DNA of 64,000 nucleotides from Sulfuricaulis sp040901545 (GCF_040901545.1 NZ_JBBDYL010000054.1:186001-250000); one strand, 5' to 3'. Positions 8,464 to 17,662 are shown, numbered from the stretch's first letter. Notes: generated by a model from the sequence alone, not told the origin. Numbers and translations: made by a program.

Positions 8464-9918
8464 GTGCCAAAGATTCTCTTTGTGGCCAGCGAAGCGCATC
8501 CGCTGATCAAAACCGGCGGATTGGGAGATATTATCGGCAGTTTGCCGGTCGCACTCGCATCACTCAAAACGGACATTCGCTTGCTGCTTCCCGCCTACCG
8601 GGATGCCGTGGCGCGCGCGGAAAAACTTTCACCGGTGGCGGAATTACATGTCTCGGGCTTTCCAGAACCCGTTCGACTCCTTGAAGGGCGGTTGCCCGGT
8701 ACACAATTGATTACATGGTTCGTTGATTATCCTCCTGCTTTCGGACGTGCCGGCAATCCTTATCTTGATTCGCACGGTCTACCGTGGATCGATAATGCCT
8801 TGCGGTTCGCTTTGTTCGCGCGCGCGGCCGTGCTGCTTGCCCTCGGCCGGGCAGGCTTGAACTGGCGACCCGATTTGGTGCATTGTCACGACTGGCAAAC
8901 CGGATTGGTGCCGGCGCTGCTGGCGCAGGAAAAAAACCGGCCGGCATCGATCTTCACGATTCACAATCTGTCCTACCAGGGTCTGTTTCCCTACCAGACT
9001 TTCACCGAGCTTGATTTGCCCGCCCCGCTTTGGTCTTTCGAGGCGCTTGAGTTTCACGGTCAATTGTCATTCATCAAGGGTGGGCTTGTCTTCGCCGACT
9101 GGCTGACCACTGTGAGCCCCACCTACGCGAGCGAAATCCAGACACCGGAATTCGGAAGCGGGCTTGATGGATTGTTGCGTCATCGGTCAGACCGGCTGAC
9201 GGGAATATTAAACGGCATCGACGGGAAGGTGTGGAATCCGGCGCATGATCCGTTTCTGTTCAGGCGCTATTCCGCGCGGCGGCCGCAGGACAAGCATCCC
9301 AACAAGAGCGTATTGCAGAGGGAATTCGGCCTCCCGGCGCAGCCGGAAACGCCGCTGATCGGCATGGTCGGAAGGCTGGTTCAACAGAAAGGGATTGATC
9401 TGGTCATTGAAACGCTGCCGGGAATCATGCGCCGGCCGGTACAGCTCGTGGTGCTGGGTAGCGGAGACAACGGCTATGAAGCCGCGCTACGCAGGCAGGC
9501 GCAACGCTATCCAGGCCGTTTGGCGGTTCGGATCGGTTATGACGAACGGCTGGCACATCTTATCGAAGCCGGCGCGGACATGTTTCTCATGCCCTCAAGA
9601 TTCGAACCTTGCGGGCTGAATCAGCTTTACAGCATGTGTTACGGCACCATCCCGATCGTGCGCCGTGTCGGCGGGCTGGCGGACACGGTGATCGATGCCA
9701 CGGAAGAGAACCTCAAGAAAGGAAACGCAACCGGCATTGTGTTCGAGGAAGCACGCGCAAGTCAGCTCATGGATGCGGTGGACCGTGCGCTCGCGCTGCA
9801 AAAAAACCCGGATCACTGGCAAAAACTAATGCTGACAGGAATGCGTGAAGACTTCAGCTGGCATCGCCGCGCCGCGCAGTATCTGCGCCTGTATCGTCAC
9901 CTCACCCAATCAATTTAG
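8464..9918 (+). CDS. glgA: Glycogen synthase (ADP-glucose type, GT5)
   Basis: GlgA extends alpha-1,4-glucan chains with ADP-glucose. The product is 484 residues, the usual size. It starts with the diagnostic FVASEAHPLIKTGGLGDIIG, whose KTGGLGD motif binds ADP-glucose, and carries the C-terminal GT-B motif SRFEPCGLNQLYSMCYGTIPIVRRVGG region with the conserved glutamate. The start is a GTG at 8464, the only codon that gives the normal GlgA N-terminus; no strong Shine-Dalgarno stands before it. It is divergent from glgC. Confidence 0.96.
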   Translation: MPKILFVASEAHPLIKTGGLGDIIGSLPVALASLKTDIRLLLPAYRDAVARAEKLSPVAELHVSGFPEPVRLLEGRLPGTQLITWFVDYPPAFGRAGNPYLDSHGLPWIDNALRFALFARAAVLLALGRAGLNWRPDLVHCHDWQTGLVPALLAQEKNRPASIFTIHNLSYQGLFPYQTFTELDLPAPLWSFEALEFHGQLSFIKGGLVFADWLTTVSPTYASEIQTPEFGSGLDGLLRHRSDRLTGILNGIDGKVWNPAHDPFLFRRYSARRPQDKHPNKSVLQREFGLPAQPETPLIGMVGRLVQQKGIDLVIETLPGIMRRPVQLVVLGSGDNGYEAALRRQAQRYPGRLAVRIGYDERLAHLIEAGADMFLMPSRFEPCGLNQLYSMCYGTIPIVRRVGGLADTVIDATEENLKKGNATGIVFEEARASQLMDAVDRALALQKNPDHWQKLMLTGMREDFSWHRRAAQYLRLYRHLTQSI

Positions 9919-9943
9919 CTTATCTATTCGTCCCGCGACGCGA

Positions 9944-10786
9944 TTACTTCTGAGTGAGAAAATCAGCCACTTCAATCAACCGGCGTCGACGTATAGTGAG
10001 ATCCGCATCCTGAAAGGGGTGCGCATATTCCTCACGGCTGACAACCGTGGTGCCACGTTTTTTCGCGATCTGCATTAACTCAGCCATTTCCGCCGGCCGC
10101 ACCACACTGTCTTGTTCCCCGCTGATAATTTTCATGCGCGAACCGTCCACCGGTAAATGATTCACGGGATCATAAGAGTCAGGGCATCCCAGGTGCGAAA
10201 TGCGGCTAGGAGAGGAATCGACCACCATTGCCGAATACATATCCGTGGAACCCACGGCGTTCAGCAGAATGATTCCTCCCATTGACATCCCATACAACGC
10301 CCGGCGGCGGTAAGGCCGGGTATTGAGAAAGGCAACCAACTCCCGATAATCTGAAACCAGCGCCGCCAGCCTGCTTTTACCACCGGAAAGTCCGTAGCCA
10401 CGATAGTCGTAGATATAAACATCAAAACCCCGGTCCCGGAACAATTGCATTTCATCCATGATCTGATCCGCGAGCATGGCATTTCCCGGCGCGACCAAGA
10501 GATATCCCCGGGGATTTTCTCGCACCAGCAGCTTGTAGCCACCCAGTTCACGCCCGTCGCGGGTTATAAAATTGATTCGCTCGATATCCCTTATTCTGGC
10601 CACACGGCGCTCATCCGCTGTTCCGGCGGCGCGCCGAAACATCCAGAATGCCAGTGGTTCGCGGAAGCGCCCGCAGATACTGGTTTCTGAATCGCTGCTC
10701 ATCGCGGACGATTTCGTGGCACTGCTGGAACAACTCAACAAGGTTACGGCGAAAGCGAACGCCAGCAACGCGTATCCAGCGTGCAT
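9944..10786 (-). CDS. Alpha/beta-hydrolase lipoprotein
   Basis: This is a 280-residue serine hydrolase. The first 18 residues form a lipoprotein signal with lipobox LLSC, so it is probably anchored to a membrane facing the periplasm. The fold is recognisable from DYRGYGLSGG, the nucleophile elbow GMSMGG, a likely acid in SGEQDSVV and a C-terminal His in EYAHPFQD. It resembles the BEM46/YfhR-type hydrolases with a DYRGYG element; the substrate cannot be told. It is four bases downstream of the methyltransferase gene, suggesting one transcript. Whether it serves lipid turnover alongside that enzyme is inference. Confidence 0.85.
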   Translation of the reverse strand: MHAGYALLAFAFAVTLLSCSSSATKSSAMSSDSETSICGRFREPLAFWMFRRAAGTADERRVARIRDIERINFITRDGRELGGYKLLVRENPRGYLLVAPGNAMLADQIMDEMQLFRDRGFDVYIYDYRGYGLSGGKSRLAALVSDYRELVAFLNTRPYRRRALYGMSMGGIILLNAVGSTDMYSAMVVDSSPSRISHLGCPDSYDPVNHLPVDGSRMKIISGEQDSVVRPAEMAELMQIAKKRGTTVVSREEYAHPFQDADLTIRRRRLIEVADFLTQK

Positions 10787-10790
10787 CGCT

Positions 10791-11456
10791 TCAGGCGATG
10801 GCCATTTCTGAATGAATAGGCGTCGGCGAGATTTTGCTATTGAGGCACTTAAGCAAGGTCCAGTATCCCAGCAAGTTAACGGGTATCCGCTCCACCACGT
10901 CCAGACCCGTTTCTTTGATGAAATTTTTCATGGAAAAATCAGGACGAAATCCCATCTGTCGGGATAACGGAGCGATCATGCGCTCCACTCCTCCCACAAA
11001 CGGGTTGGTATGGTGAAAATGATTCACGATATACAGCTCACCCTCGGGTTTGCATACCCGGCGCATCTCGTTCACCAACCGCGCCGGGTGTGGCGTGACG
11101 GATACCACATACATCGCCACGACCATGTCGAAACTGTTGTCCTCAAATTTCATGTTTTCGGCATCCATCAACTGCAGCGCCGCAACATGGCTGAGATTTT
11201 CACGCATCTTGCGCGCGCGGGCGCGCGCCAGCATTTCACGCGACAGATCGATACCCGTAATCTGAACGTTCCGGGGATAGAGCGGCAAGGACAACCCCGT
11301 CCCCACGCCCACTTCGAGGATGCGGTCACCGGAGTGGCAGTTCATTTTGGTTATGATGGCCTGACGGCCCTGCTGAAACATCGCGCCGAAATAAAGGTCG
11401 TAGCCCTGCGCGTAGCGCCGATACACCTTCTGGACCGCTGTGACATCCATGCGCAT
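10791..11456 (-). CDS. Class I SAM methyltransferase, PmtA-like (phospholipid N-methyltransferase)
   Basis: This 221-residue soluble methyltransferase has motif I ILEVGVGTGLSLPLYP, acidic motif GIDLSREML and the downstream MDAENMKFEDNSFDMVVAMYV block. The N-terminal VQKVYRRYAQGYDLYFG and the overall pattern are those of Rhodobacter-type PmtA enzymes, which methylate phosphatidylethanolamine toward phosphatidylcholine; ubiquinone/menaquinone-type UbiE relatives are the main alternative. The start at ATG 11456 is preceded by AAGGGGG; an in-frame start 8 codons upstream is less likely. Substrate is inferred from family resemblance only. Confidence 0.8.
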   Translation of the reverse strand: MRMDVTAVQKVYRRYAQGYDLYFGAMFQQGRQAIITKMNCHSGDRILEVGVGTGLSLPLYPRNVQITGIDLSREMLARARARKMRENLSHVAALQLMDAENMKFEDNSFDMVVAMYVVSVTPHPARLVNEMRRVCKPEGELYIVNHFHHTNPFVGGVERMIAPLSRQMGFRPDFSMKNFIKETGLDVVERIPVNLLGYWTLLKCLNSKISPTPIHSEMAIA

Positions 11457-11504
11457 AACCCCCCTTTGCGCGAACCTCATTTACGCCCTTCCGCACACAT
11501 CCGG

Positions 11505-11867
11505 TTATCCTGCGGAAGATCCATTGCCCGCCAGGATATGACGCTTCACCTCGCCGCGCTGACGCTTGGCAAAATCTTCCAGCTGGCGCGTGATGGCACC
11601 GAAGGCTTCACGAATCGCAACATACACATCCTCGTCTTGGGCGCGATTAGCCACGAGTTCCGCGCCAGGCACCATAAGATCAATGTGTACACTGTAGAGT
11701 TTGCCCTGGTGTTGATGCCGCTGCGGTGTTTCCACCACTACGCGACAACTGATAATCCGATCATAAAACCTTCCGAGCTTTTCCGTTTTCGCCCGGATGC
11801 GTGATTCGACAGCGCCCGATTGTGGCATGTTTTTCAAGGTTATCTGCAACGGAATCTGCATGTTCAT
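11505..11867 (-). CDS. Short ribosome hibernation-promoting factor / RaiA family
   Basis: This is a 120-residue sigma-54-modulation/S30EA family protein. The pattern PLQITLKNMPQSGAVESRIRAKTEKL and the central YSVHIDLMVPGAELVANRAQDEDVYVAI region fit HPF/YfiA proteins, which bind the 30S decoding channel and silence ribosomes in stationary phase. It lacks the C-terminal dimerisation domain of long HPF. It is not beside rpoN or the PTS-Ntr genes, where HPF often lies. Its place among glycogen genes suggests a shared starvation theme, which is inference. Confidence 0.87.
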   Translation of the reverse strand: MNMQIPLQITLKNMPQSGAVESRIRAKTEKLGRFYDRIISCRVVVETPQRHQHQGKLYSVHIDLMVPGAELVANRAQDEDVYVAIREAFGAITRQLEDFAKRQRGEVKRHILAGNGSSAG

Positions 11868-12185
11868 GCCCCCATGGATGTGTAACGATGGCTGGTGGTA
11901 GCGTGTTTTTCATTTCGATGGTCATAATTTGAGACTCAAGCATACGCTGATTTTAAATTTTTCGCCCCTGTCGTCCGGACATTTTTACATTGCGGGAGGC
12001 GGAATATCAAACGGACCTGTCGGATAAGATTTTCTCGCACTCCGGTCTGCGGAAACATCGAGCGTTTAAACCCTGTGTATCCGGGTCTTTACAATTAAGT
12101 CACGGAGTGGAAGGATGAGGCCGATGCCTCAATATTTTAACCGCGTACGAGCGGTGTCTCGCTCGGCCGCCAAGGGGGTGAGCCT
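11868..12185. other. 318-bp gene-free region upstream of the DUF4912 gene
   Basis: No convincing gene is present. Before the DUF4912 start there is a TACAAT (12090-12095) that could be a -10 box, with only a weak -35, and a strong ribosome site AAGGGGGTGA directly before ATG 12186. The region also carries the upstream signals of the divergent hibernation-factor gene, none clearly recognisable. Confidence 0.4.
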
Positions 12186-13106
12186 ATGGCTTACAAAACC
12201 GTTAAGGATCTCCGCGCCCTGGCCAAACTCCGTGGGCTGAAAAATTATTCTAAACTGGGGCGCGACAAACTTGAGCGCCTGCTGGCGGGAAACGCACACC
12301 CTAAACCGGAAAGCCTGAATAAACCTAAAAAACCGGCCAAATCACAACAATCCGGCCGGTCAACTTCCAAATCCAGGCGTCTGGAAGTTAACAGCGATCT
12401 GACTGCCGGTAAGAAATTATTGCCGTCCGCCGCTCCCGCTCACGCTGCCAGCGTCGCGATAAAACCTGTTTCCATGGCGGCGTGGACATCCGATACACGA
12501 CGACCGGCCGCCGATGAAGAGCGCGTGGAATCCGCAAAATACGCCACGGTTCCAAGTGGCGCCACCGCACCCTCCGGCGTGGCGGCCGACCTCGGAGAAG
12601 ACATTGATCACCTGCCGCCGATCGCGGAATCGATGCTCTGCCTGCTGCCGGTGAAACCGGGGCTCCTGCACGGTTACTGGAAAATAGCGCCGGATACCGT
12701 GCCGCCTTTTAAATCGCTCAAGCTCCGGCTGGGACACATGGTCAAAGACAGGTTTGAAATCATCGAGGAATTCTCACCGCCGCAGAACCATGGCCATTGG
12801 TATTTCCGTCTCGATGAGTCGGAGGAAATCGGCGCCGTCTATTTGCAACTGGGACACTACGAATCGGACGGAAGTTTTGTTACCGCGTTCCATCGTGGCA
12901 TCGCGCGGATTCCGAGCCTTTATGCCTCCGAATATACCGACCGCATGTGGTGGGTAAGCGACGAGCAATTCCGCGCCATGTACCGGCGTTCGGGCGGATT
13001 CGAGCGCGATACACGGCTTGGCTGGGCGGCATCGATCGGGAGTCCGGGAGGCGCGCCAGGCATTTCATCTCATCTACGCGCTCAGGCAGGCAAGAGCAAT
13101 AAATAA
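12186..13106 (+). CDS. DUF4912 protein with N-terminal SAP/Rho_N-like motif
   Basis: The 306-residue protein begins with a helix-extended-loop-helix segment (residues ~5-34, LRALAKLRGLKNYSKLGRDK) like the SAP/Rho N-terminal motif, followed by a low-complexity linker rich in Lys, Pro and Ser. Residues ~150-280 form a DUF4912-type domain (LPVKPGLLHGYWKI, GHWYFRLDESEEIGAVYLQL, YASEYTDRMWW). The function of DUF4912 is not known to me. It lies seven bases before the GH57 branching-enzyme gene, so the two are almost surely co-transcribed and a role in glucan handling is plausible. The domain looks beta-rich and might bind carbohydrate; this is inference. Confidence 0.8.
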   Translation: MAYKTVKDLRALAKLRGLKNYSKLGRDKLERLLAGNAHPKPESLNKPKKPAKSQQSGRSTSKSRRLEVNSDLTAGKKLLPSAAPAHAASVAIKPVSMAAWTSDTRRPAADEERVESAKYATVPSGATAPSGVAADLGEDIDHLPPIAESMLCLLPVKPGLLHGYWKIAPDTVPPFKSLKLRLGHMVKDRFEIIEEFSPPQNHGHWYFRLDESEEIGAVYLQLGHYESDGSFVTAFHRGIARIPSLYASEYTDRMWWVSDEQFRAMYRRSGGFERDTRLGWAASIGSPGGAPGISSHLRAQAGKSNK

Positions 13107-13113
13107 TTCTTCT

Positions 13114-14709
13114 GTGAACCCAAAGGGCTATCTGGCGGTTGTGCTGCACGCACACTTGCCGTTTGTGCGCCATCCGGAACATGAGCGTTTTCTCGAAGAA
13201 GACTGGTTCTTCGAGGCCATGACGGAGACCTATTTGCCATTGTTGAATGTCTTCGAAGGGCTGGTACGTGATGGGGTACCGTTTTGCATCAATATGTCGC
13301 TTACCCCCACGCTGCTGTCAATGATGACAGACCCCTTGCTGCAATCCCGGTACCTGCGCTATCTCGACGAACGGATTGAAGCATTGGCGGGCGAACGTCG
13401 GCGTACCGATGGCGATAGTTATTTTCATCCGGTGATCGAGTTTTACAATAACCTCTACCAAGGTCTTCGCCGTCGTTACCTGGAACTGGATCAAAAAGAC
13501 GTCACGACATCATTCCGCCGGTTGATGGAGTCAGGGCATCTCGACATTCTTACCTGTGGTGCCACGCATAGCTATTTCCCGTTGCTCGCCGTGAACGAAG
13601 AAAGTATTTATGCCCAGCTTTCCATGGCGGTACGCACCCATCAGCGCATCCTCGGGAGAAAACCGCGCGGAATATGGCTGTCGGAATGCGGTTACAAACC
13701 CGGTATTGATCGCATTCTCAATCATTTCGGGATCGAATATTTCATTCTTGATTCGCACGGTTTGCTCAACGCCGAGCCGCGCCCGAAGTTCGGCGTGCAC
13801 TGCCCCGTGCGCACACCGGGCGGTCCGGCTGCCTTCGGGCGGGACTACGAATCGAGCAAACAAGTATGGGCGGCGGAGGAAGGCTATCCGGGCGATCCCG
13901 CCTACCGTGAGTTTTATCGCGATGCCGGATTTGATATCCATGAACCGCATATCCGCCAATTGCATCATGCCGGCATTCCCACCTTTACCGGCTTGAAATA
14001 TCACCGGATTACCGGAAAATCAGACTGGAAGGAACCGTACCACCCGGGCTGGGCCGCTGACCGTGCCGCCACGCATGCCGGGCATTTCATGCATAATCGC
14101 CAGTTACAAATCGAATGGCTGGCGCCATTCTTCGACCGCCCCGCGATCATCGTGGCGCCGTACGATGCCGAGCTTTTTGGCCACTGGTGGTTCGAGGGAC
14201 CGCAGTGGATCGATTATCTTCTGCGCAAGATCGCCTATGACCAGAACGAAATCAAAACCATCAGGCTTTCGGAGTATTTGGATCGCGTCAGTGAACTGCA
14301 GCCCGTATCGCCACCCGAGTGCAGCTGGGGTGCCGGCGGATTTCACGAAGTGTGGTTGAACGGCGCGAACGACTGGATCTATCCGTACCTGCATGGATCC
14401 GCTGAACGCATGCGTTCCCTGGTTCAGCGCTTTCCGGATGCCGACGGCTTGCTTCGCTGGGCGCTGGATCAGGCGGTCCGCGAACTGTTGCTGGCACAGT
14501 CCAGTGATTGGGCCTTCATCATGAAAACCGGAACCAGCGTGGAATATGCCATCCGCCGCTTCAAGACACACCTCCATCGATTTGGCCGTATGGCGTCAAT
14601 GGCCGAGACCGGTAATTTCGATGAGAACTATCTGCGCGAAATAACCGCGCGCGATAGTCTGTTTCCTGACATGGACTACCGGATTTTTCAGAACCGGCCC
14701 TGGGCCTGA
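13114..14709 (+). CDS. 1,4-alpha-glucan branching enzyme, GH57 family
   Basis: This GH57 enzyme should make alpha-1,6 branches in glycogen and replaces the usual GH13 GlgB, of which there is no copy in this window. From the GTG at 13114 the product is 531 residues and begins with the GH57 opening GYLAVVLHAHLPFVRHPE. The nucleophile Glu lies in GIWLSECGYKPG and the acid Asp in YDAELFGHWW, both standard for the family. A C-terminal helical DUF1957-like region follows. The longer frame from a TTG at 13018 would overlap the preceding gene by 89 bases, so I prefer GTG 13114, although its ribosome site is weak. Confidence 0.9.
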   Translation: MNPKGYLAVVLHAHLPFVRHPEHERFLEEDWFFEAMTETYLPLLNVFEGLVRDGVPFCINMSLTPTLLSMMTDPLLQSRYLRYLDERIEALAGERRRTDGDSYFHPVIEFYNNLYQGLRRRYLELDQKDVTTSFRRLMESGHLDILTCGATHSYFPLLAVNEESIYAQLSMAVRTHQRILGRKPRGIWLSECGYKPGIDRILNHFGIEYFILDSHGLLNAEPRPKFGVHCPVRTPGGPAAFGRDYESSKQVWAAEEGYPGDPAYREFYRDAGFDIHEPHIRQLHHAGIPTFTGLKYHRITGKSDWKEPYHPGWAADRAATHAGHFMHNRQLQIEWLAPFFDRPAIIVAPYDAELFGHWWFEGPQWIDYLLRKIAYDQNEIKTIRLSEYLDRVSELQPVSPPECSWGAGGFHEVWLNGANDWIYPYLHGSAERMRSLVQRFPDADGLLRWALDQAVRELLLAQSSDWAFIMKTGTSVEYAIRRFKTHLHRFGRMASMAETGNFDENYLREITARDSLFPDMDYRIFQNRPWA

Positions 14710-14735
14710 CCGCATCACGATGCGGTACAAGTTGG

Positions 14736-15728
14736 TTAATTCAAACGACTGGCGAGCCGCGCGGCACCGATCAGACCGACTTCCGGATTCATCACCACGC
14801 TCACGGGAATGGACTCGACGTACGCAGACATCTTGCCTTTATTCCGGAAGGCGCGAAGAAAGCGGCCATCCGTCAGCCGTGAAACAATTTTTGGAGCAAT
14901 TCCGCCGGCGATATAAACGCCGCCGGTGGCGCCAGCAGTCAGCGCTAGATTGCCCGCTTGGGCGCCATATATTTCGACAAATAAATCCATTGCCTGGTTT
15001 GCCAATCGGTCATTTTGCTCCAAGGCGGCGCGCGTGATGATGGCGGCATCACCGGTTTTCATCGCCTTGCTCATAACGGAGGATTCAGGAATGCCGCCGC
15101 GTTCTTTCAAGAACGCATAGAGCCGGGCCAAGCCGTGTCCGGATATAATGAGCTCGTAAGAAGAACGACCGGCGGTTTTCAGAAGATAGCGCAACAATTC
15201 TATCTGCAAATCGCTGGTCGGGCCGAAATTCGCGTGGCCGCCCTCCGTGGCAATAGGTTCATAATGATCAGCCTGCCAGACCAATAGGGCCTGCCCCAGT
15301 CCCGTGCCGGCGCCGATCACCCCCCGCGGTCCGTGCGCCAACGGCTCGCCCTGCTGCAAGACGACAAGATCGCCCTCCTTCAATAGTTCAATCCCGTAGC
15401 CAATGGCCTGAAAATCATTGATGAGGCGGACCCTGGGAAATCCGAAATCACGCGCAATGGCGTCGCTCTCAATTTCCCAAGGCAAGTTGGTAACTTTTAC
15501 GGTCTGTCCGGTATCGGTTTCCCTGACCGGTCCGGCAACGCCAAAACAAACTGAATCAATGTTTTCTTTTTTTCCCCGGTTTAAAAATTCAATGAGAAGA
15601 TTATCGAAACTGGGGTAGTCGCAGCTATCGAATCGCTGTTCCCGAATCGTGCGCGGACGACCCGCCGCCCACGCGCTGACCTGCAGCAATGTCTTGGTTC
15701 CGCCGATGTCGCCCGCCAGCACTCGCAT
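14736..15728 (-). CDS. glk: Glucokinase (ROK-independent, Glk/GlcK family)
   Basis: Glucokinase phosphorylates free glucose with ATP, feeding sugar from glucan breakdown into glycolysis. The 330-residue product from ATG 15728 begins MRVLAGDIGGTKTLL with the phosphate-binding DIGGTKT, and shows NLPWEI, LINDFQAIGYG with the catalytic Asp, and GAGTGLGQALL. This matches the proteobacterial Glk family (about 320-340). An upstream ATG at 15761 would add 11 residues without homology. It is convergent with the branching-enzyme gene, closing the glycogen district. Confidence 0.94.
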   Translation of the reverse strand: MRVLAGDIGGTKTLLQVSAWAAGRPRTIREQRFDSCDYPSFDNLLIEFLNRGKKENIDSVCFGVAGPVRETDTGQTVKVTNLPWEIESDAIARDFGFPRVRLINDFQAIGYGIELLKEGDLVVLQQGEPLAHGPRGVIGAGTGLGQALLVWQADHYEPIATEGGHANFGPTSDLQIELLRYLLKTAGRSSYELIISGHGLARLYAFLKERGGIPESSVMSKAMKTGDAAIITRAALEQNDRLANQAMDLFVEIYGAQAGNLALTAGATGGVYIAGGIAPKIVSRLTDGRFLRAFRNKGKMSAYVESIPVSVVMNPEVGLIGAARLASRLN

Positions 15729-15764
15729 CGCCCGATGTTGATCTCCGTATTCGTGAATCAACTA

Positions 15765-15791
15765 TTAACATGATCGCAGGATTGTTATACT
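15765..15791 (+). promoter_or_regulatory. Promoter for tRNA-Leu
   Basis: TTAACA (15765-15770) and TATACT (15786-15791) are separated by 15 bases and end 22 bases before the mature tRNA. The spacing is short, but both hexamers are close to the sigma-70 consensus. Confidence 0.5.
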
Positions 15792-15813
15792 TTTAGTACC
15801 GTGCATCGATCAA

Positions 15814-15900
15814 GCCGGGGTGGCGGAACTGGTAGACGCGCCAGACTCAAAATCTGGTGGTGGCAACACCGTGTCGGTTCGATTCCGACCCTCGGTACCA
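15814..15900 (+). tRNA. tRNA-Leu (anticodon CAA)
   Basis: An 87-base tRNA with CCA encoded. The acceptor arms GCCGGGG and CCTCGGT pair with two G-U pairs. The anticodon stem CCAGA/TCTGG closes the loop CTCAAAA, giving anticodon CAA (reads UUG). A long variable arm (GGTGGCAACACC region) and the T-arm GTCGGTTCGATTCCGAC are clear, as expected for a class II tRNA-Leu. Confidence 0.97.
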
Positions 15901-15946
15901 ATCAAAATCAGGTGGCACAATTTCGTCCATGCGCCCCGCCCTTCGG

Positions 15947-15984
15947 GCCGCGCTGCGCGCGACCAAAGCGGCGAGGCTTTTTTT
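15947..15984 (+). terminator. Probable terminator after tRNA-Leu
   Basis: A GC-rich stem GCCGC/GCGGC (15947-15951 and 15968-15972) is followed within six bases by seven T residues (15978-15984). It lies 47 bases after the tRNA CCA end. Confidence 0.5.
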
Positions 15985-16031
15985 GTTATTTTGCCATCGC
16001 CCCCCGTTCGGACATGTCCACTCCCTAGCCT

Positions 16032-17523
16032 TCACGTCGCAACCGCCTGTTCCGGCATCCGCAGCCGCCCCTCGTGCGGCTCGAGAAAGGCATTGGCGGC
16101 GCGCAGCTGGGCCAGCGCGCGCTCGTAGTCGTTGAAGTCGATCCGCGCGGTGAAGTCCTGCGCCCGGTCGAGCATCCTTATATACGGGTCGGTGTTGCCT
16201 TGGCGCGTGAGCGCCCGCAGGGCCAGCAGGTAGTCCTCCTGATAGACCGTCGGGATGATAATCCGCGCCCGGCCGCCGTGCACAAGCTCGGCGTTCAGCA
16301 TGACGCGGGCGATGCGGCCGTTGCCGTCGGCGAAGGGGTGGACCTCGGCGACGAGGAACATCACGTACAGCGCACGGGCTAGGGAGTCTTCGAGGGCGCG
16401 GTAGGGCTCGAAGCCCTTGATGAGGGTGCCCGCGACCAGCTCGGGCGCAACAAACACGGTCTCCCCGGCGCGGTTCACTTCTTCCTTGAAGCGCCCCGGC
16501 TGTTTCTCGGGGCGGCCGGCGAGCAGCGCGGCGTGGCGCGACTTGAGTAATGTGATCAATTCATCGGCAGATTCCGGAACGCGGTTCATCTCTTCGCTGT
16601 TCGAGACAATCTGATAGGTGCCGACGACGTCGTGGGCGTCGGCCGGGCGCTGGGGAATGATCTTGCCACGGAAAACGATATCGGCCGCCTCCTCCACCAG
16701 GAATTCGGTACCCTCGATGTAGTTCGAGAAGTAGGCCTCGAAGAACGCGAGATTACGTTTACCCTCGGGCGTAAGCGTCGGCGTTTGACGCACGGGCAAC
16801 ACCGCACGGCGCAGCGCGGCGAAGAGCGTCATGAAGCGCTCCAAGCGATGCGCGTCGTAGGGCGCGCCTGACGCCCGTGCCCGCGCCGCCTCAGCGGTAA
16901 GTTTTACTTTGCGTGTACCGAGGATGGCTCCGAACAGAGAGTCCAGAGTCTTGAATTCATCGCGAAGTTTAAGCTTCGGGGCGATGCCCCGGGCAGCATC
17001 GCGCAGGCGGTTGAGCTCGGCCGTGCCGTGGACCCGGGCGATCTCATCCAGGTATTCCTCGATCTCCTCCCGCGACCAGCTCTTGGGCGCACCGCTGCGT
17101 GCACGCGCCGGCTGCAGGTTCTCAAGCAGCGCGCGTGCTCGCGAAGCCAAATGCAGGCCTTCCATGAACGGGTTATCGCCTTCCACCGGGCCCTTGCCCT
17201 GAAGCAGCCGGATCGTGATGCCGGGCAGCATCACGCGTTTGGTGTACTTGTAGGTGAGGAAGATCGTGTCGTCGCGCGGCCACCCCGCCTTCGAGCGCCG
17301 AGCGGTGGCTCACCACGGCTCCAGGGTAGTAGCGCGCGAGAATGCGGTACAGGTGCCGGCGGATGATACTTTCGGGAGAGTCCTTGAGATTGGTGGTGTA
17401 GAGCTTGGGGGCGATGCGGCGCAGTCGCCCGGCCCGCACCTCGCGCGAGATGGCGACCGACTCCTTCGGTTTGGCGCTGCCGTAGACGATCTCCTGCGTG
17501 GGCGGCTGTTGGATTTTTCGCAT
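16032..17523 (-). pseudogene. Fic-family protein with AbiEi-like N-terminal domain, split by a frameshift
   Basis: Two frames join into one recognisable protein of about 496 residues. The upstream part (ATG 17523 to about 17278) encodes a winged-helix, AbiEi/antitoxin-like segment (SREVRAGRLRRIAPKLYTT, YYPGAVVSHRSALEGG). The rest, starting in the next frame near 17276 with DDTIFLTYKYTKRVMLPG, continues to a Fic domain. The Fic motif HPFADGNGRIAR (consensus HxFxxGNGRxxR) and a possible inhibitory motif SNYIEG (S-x3-E-G) are intact. Fic enzymes usually transfer AMP to target proteins. Removing one base at about 17277 restores the frame, so the gene is either freshly broken, a sequencing error, or still yields a truncated Fic from the ATG at 17234. 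It has its own promoter. Confidence 0.8.
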
Positions 17524-17555
17524 TAACGGGCGGCCAGGTCCGGGAATTGTTAAGA

Positions 17556-17584
17556 ATCTTAGAATAACTGACCATAAATGTTAA
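17556..17584 (-). promoter_or_regulatory. Sigma-70-type promoter of the Fic-family gene
   Basis: On the minus strand, TTAACA (17584-17579) and TAAGAT (17561-17556) are spaced by exactly 17 bases. The -10 box ends 32 bases before the ATG at 17523, leaving a short leader. Confidence 0.6.
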
Positions 17585-17662
17585 GTTTTTTCCAATAGCA
17601 GGGAGGTGCTGAAATACCGCTTCGGCCTCCGCCGGGGGCTCATGCGGCATGGTGAAGCCCGG

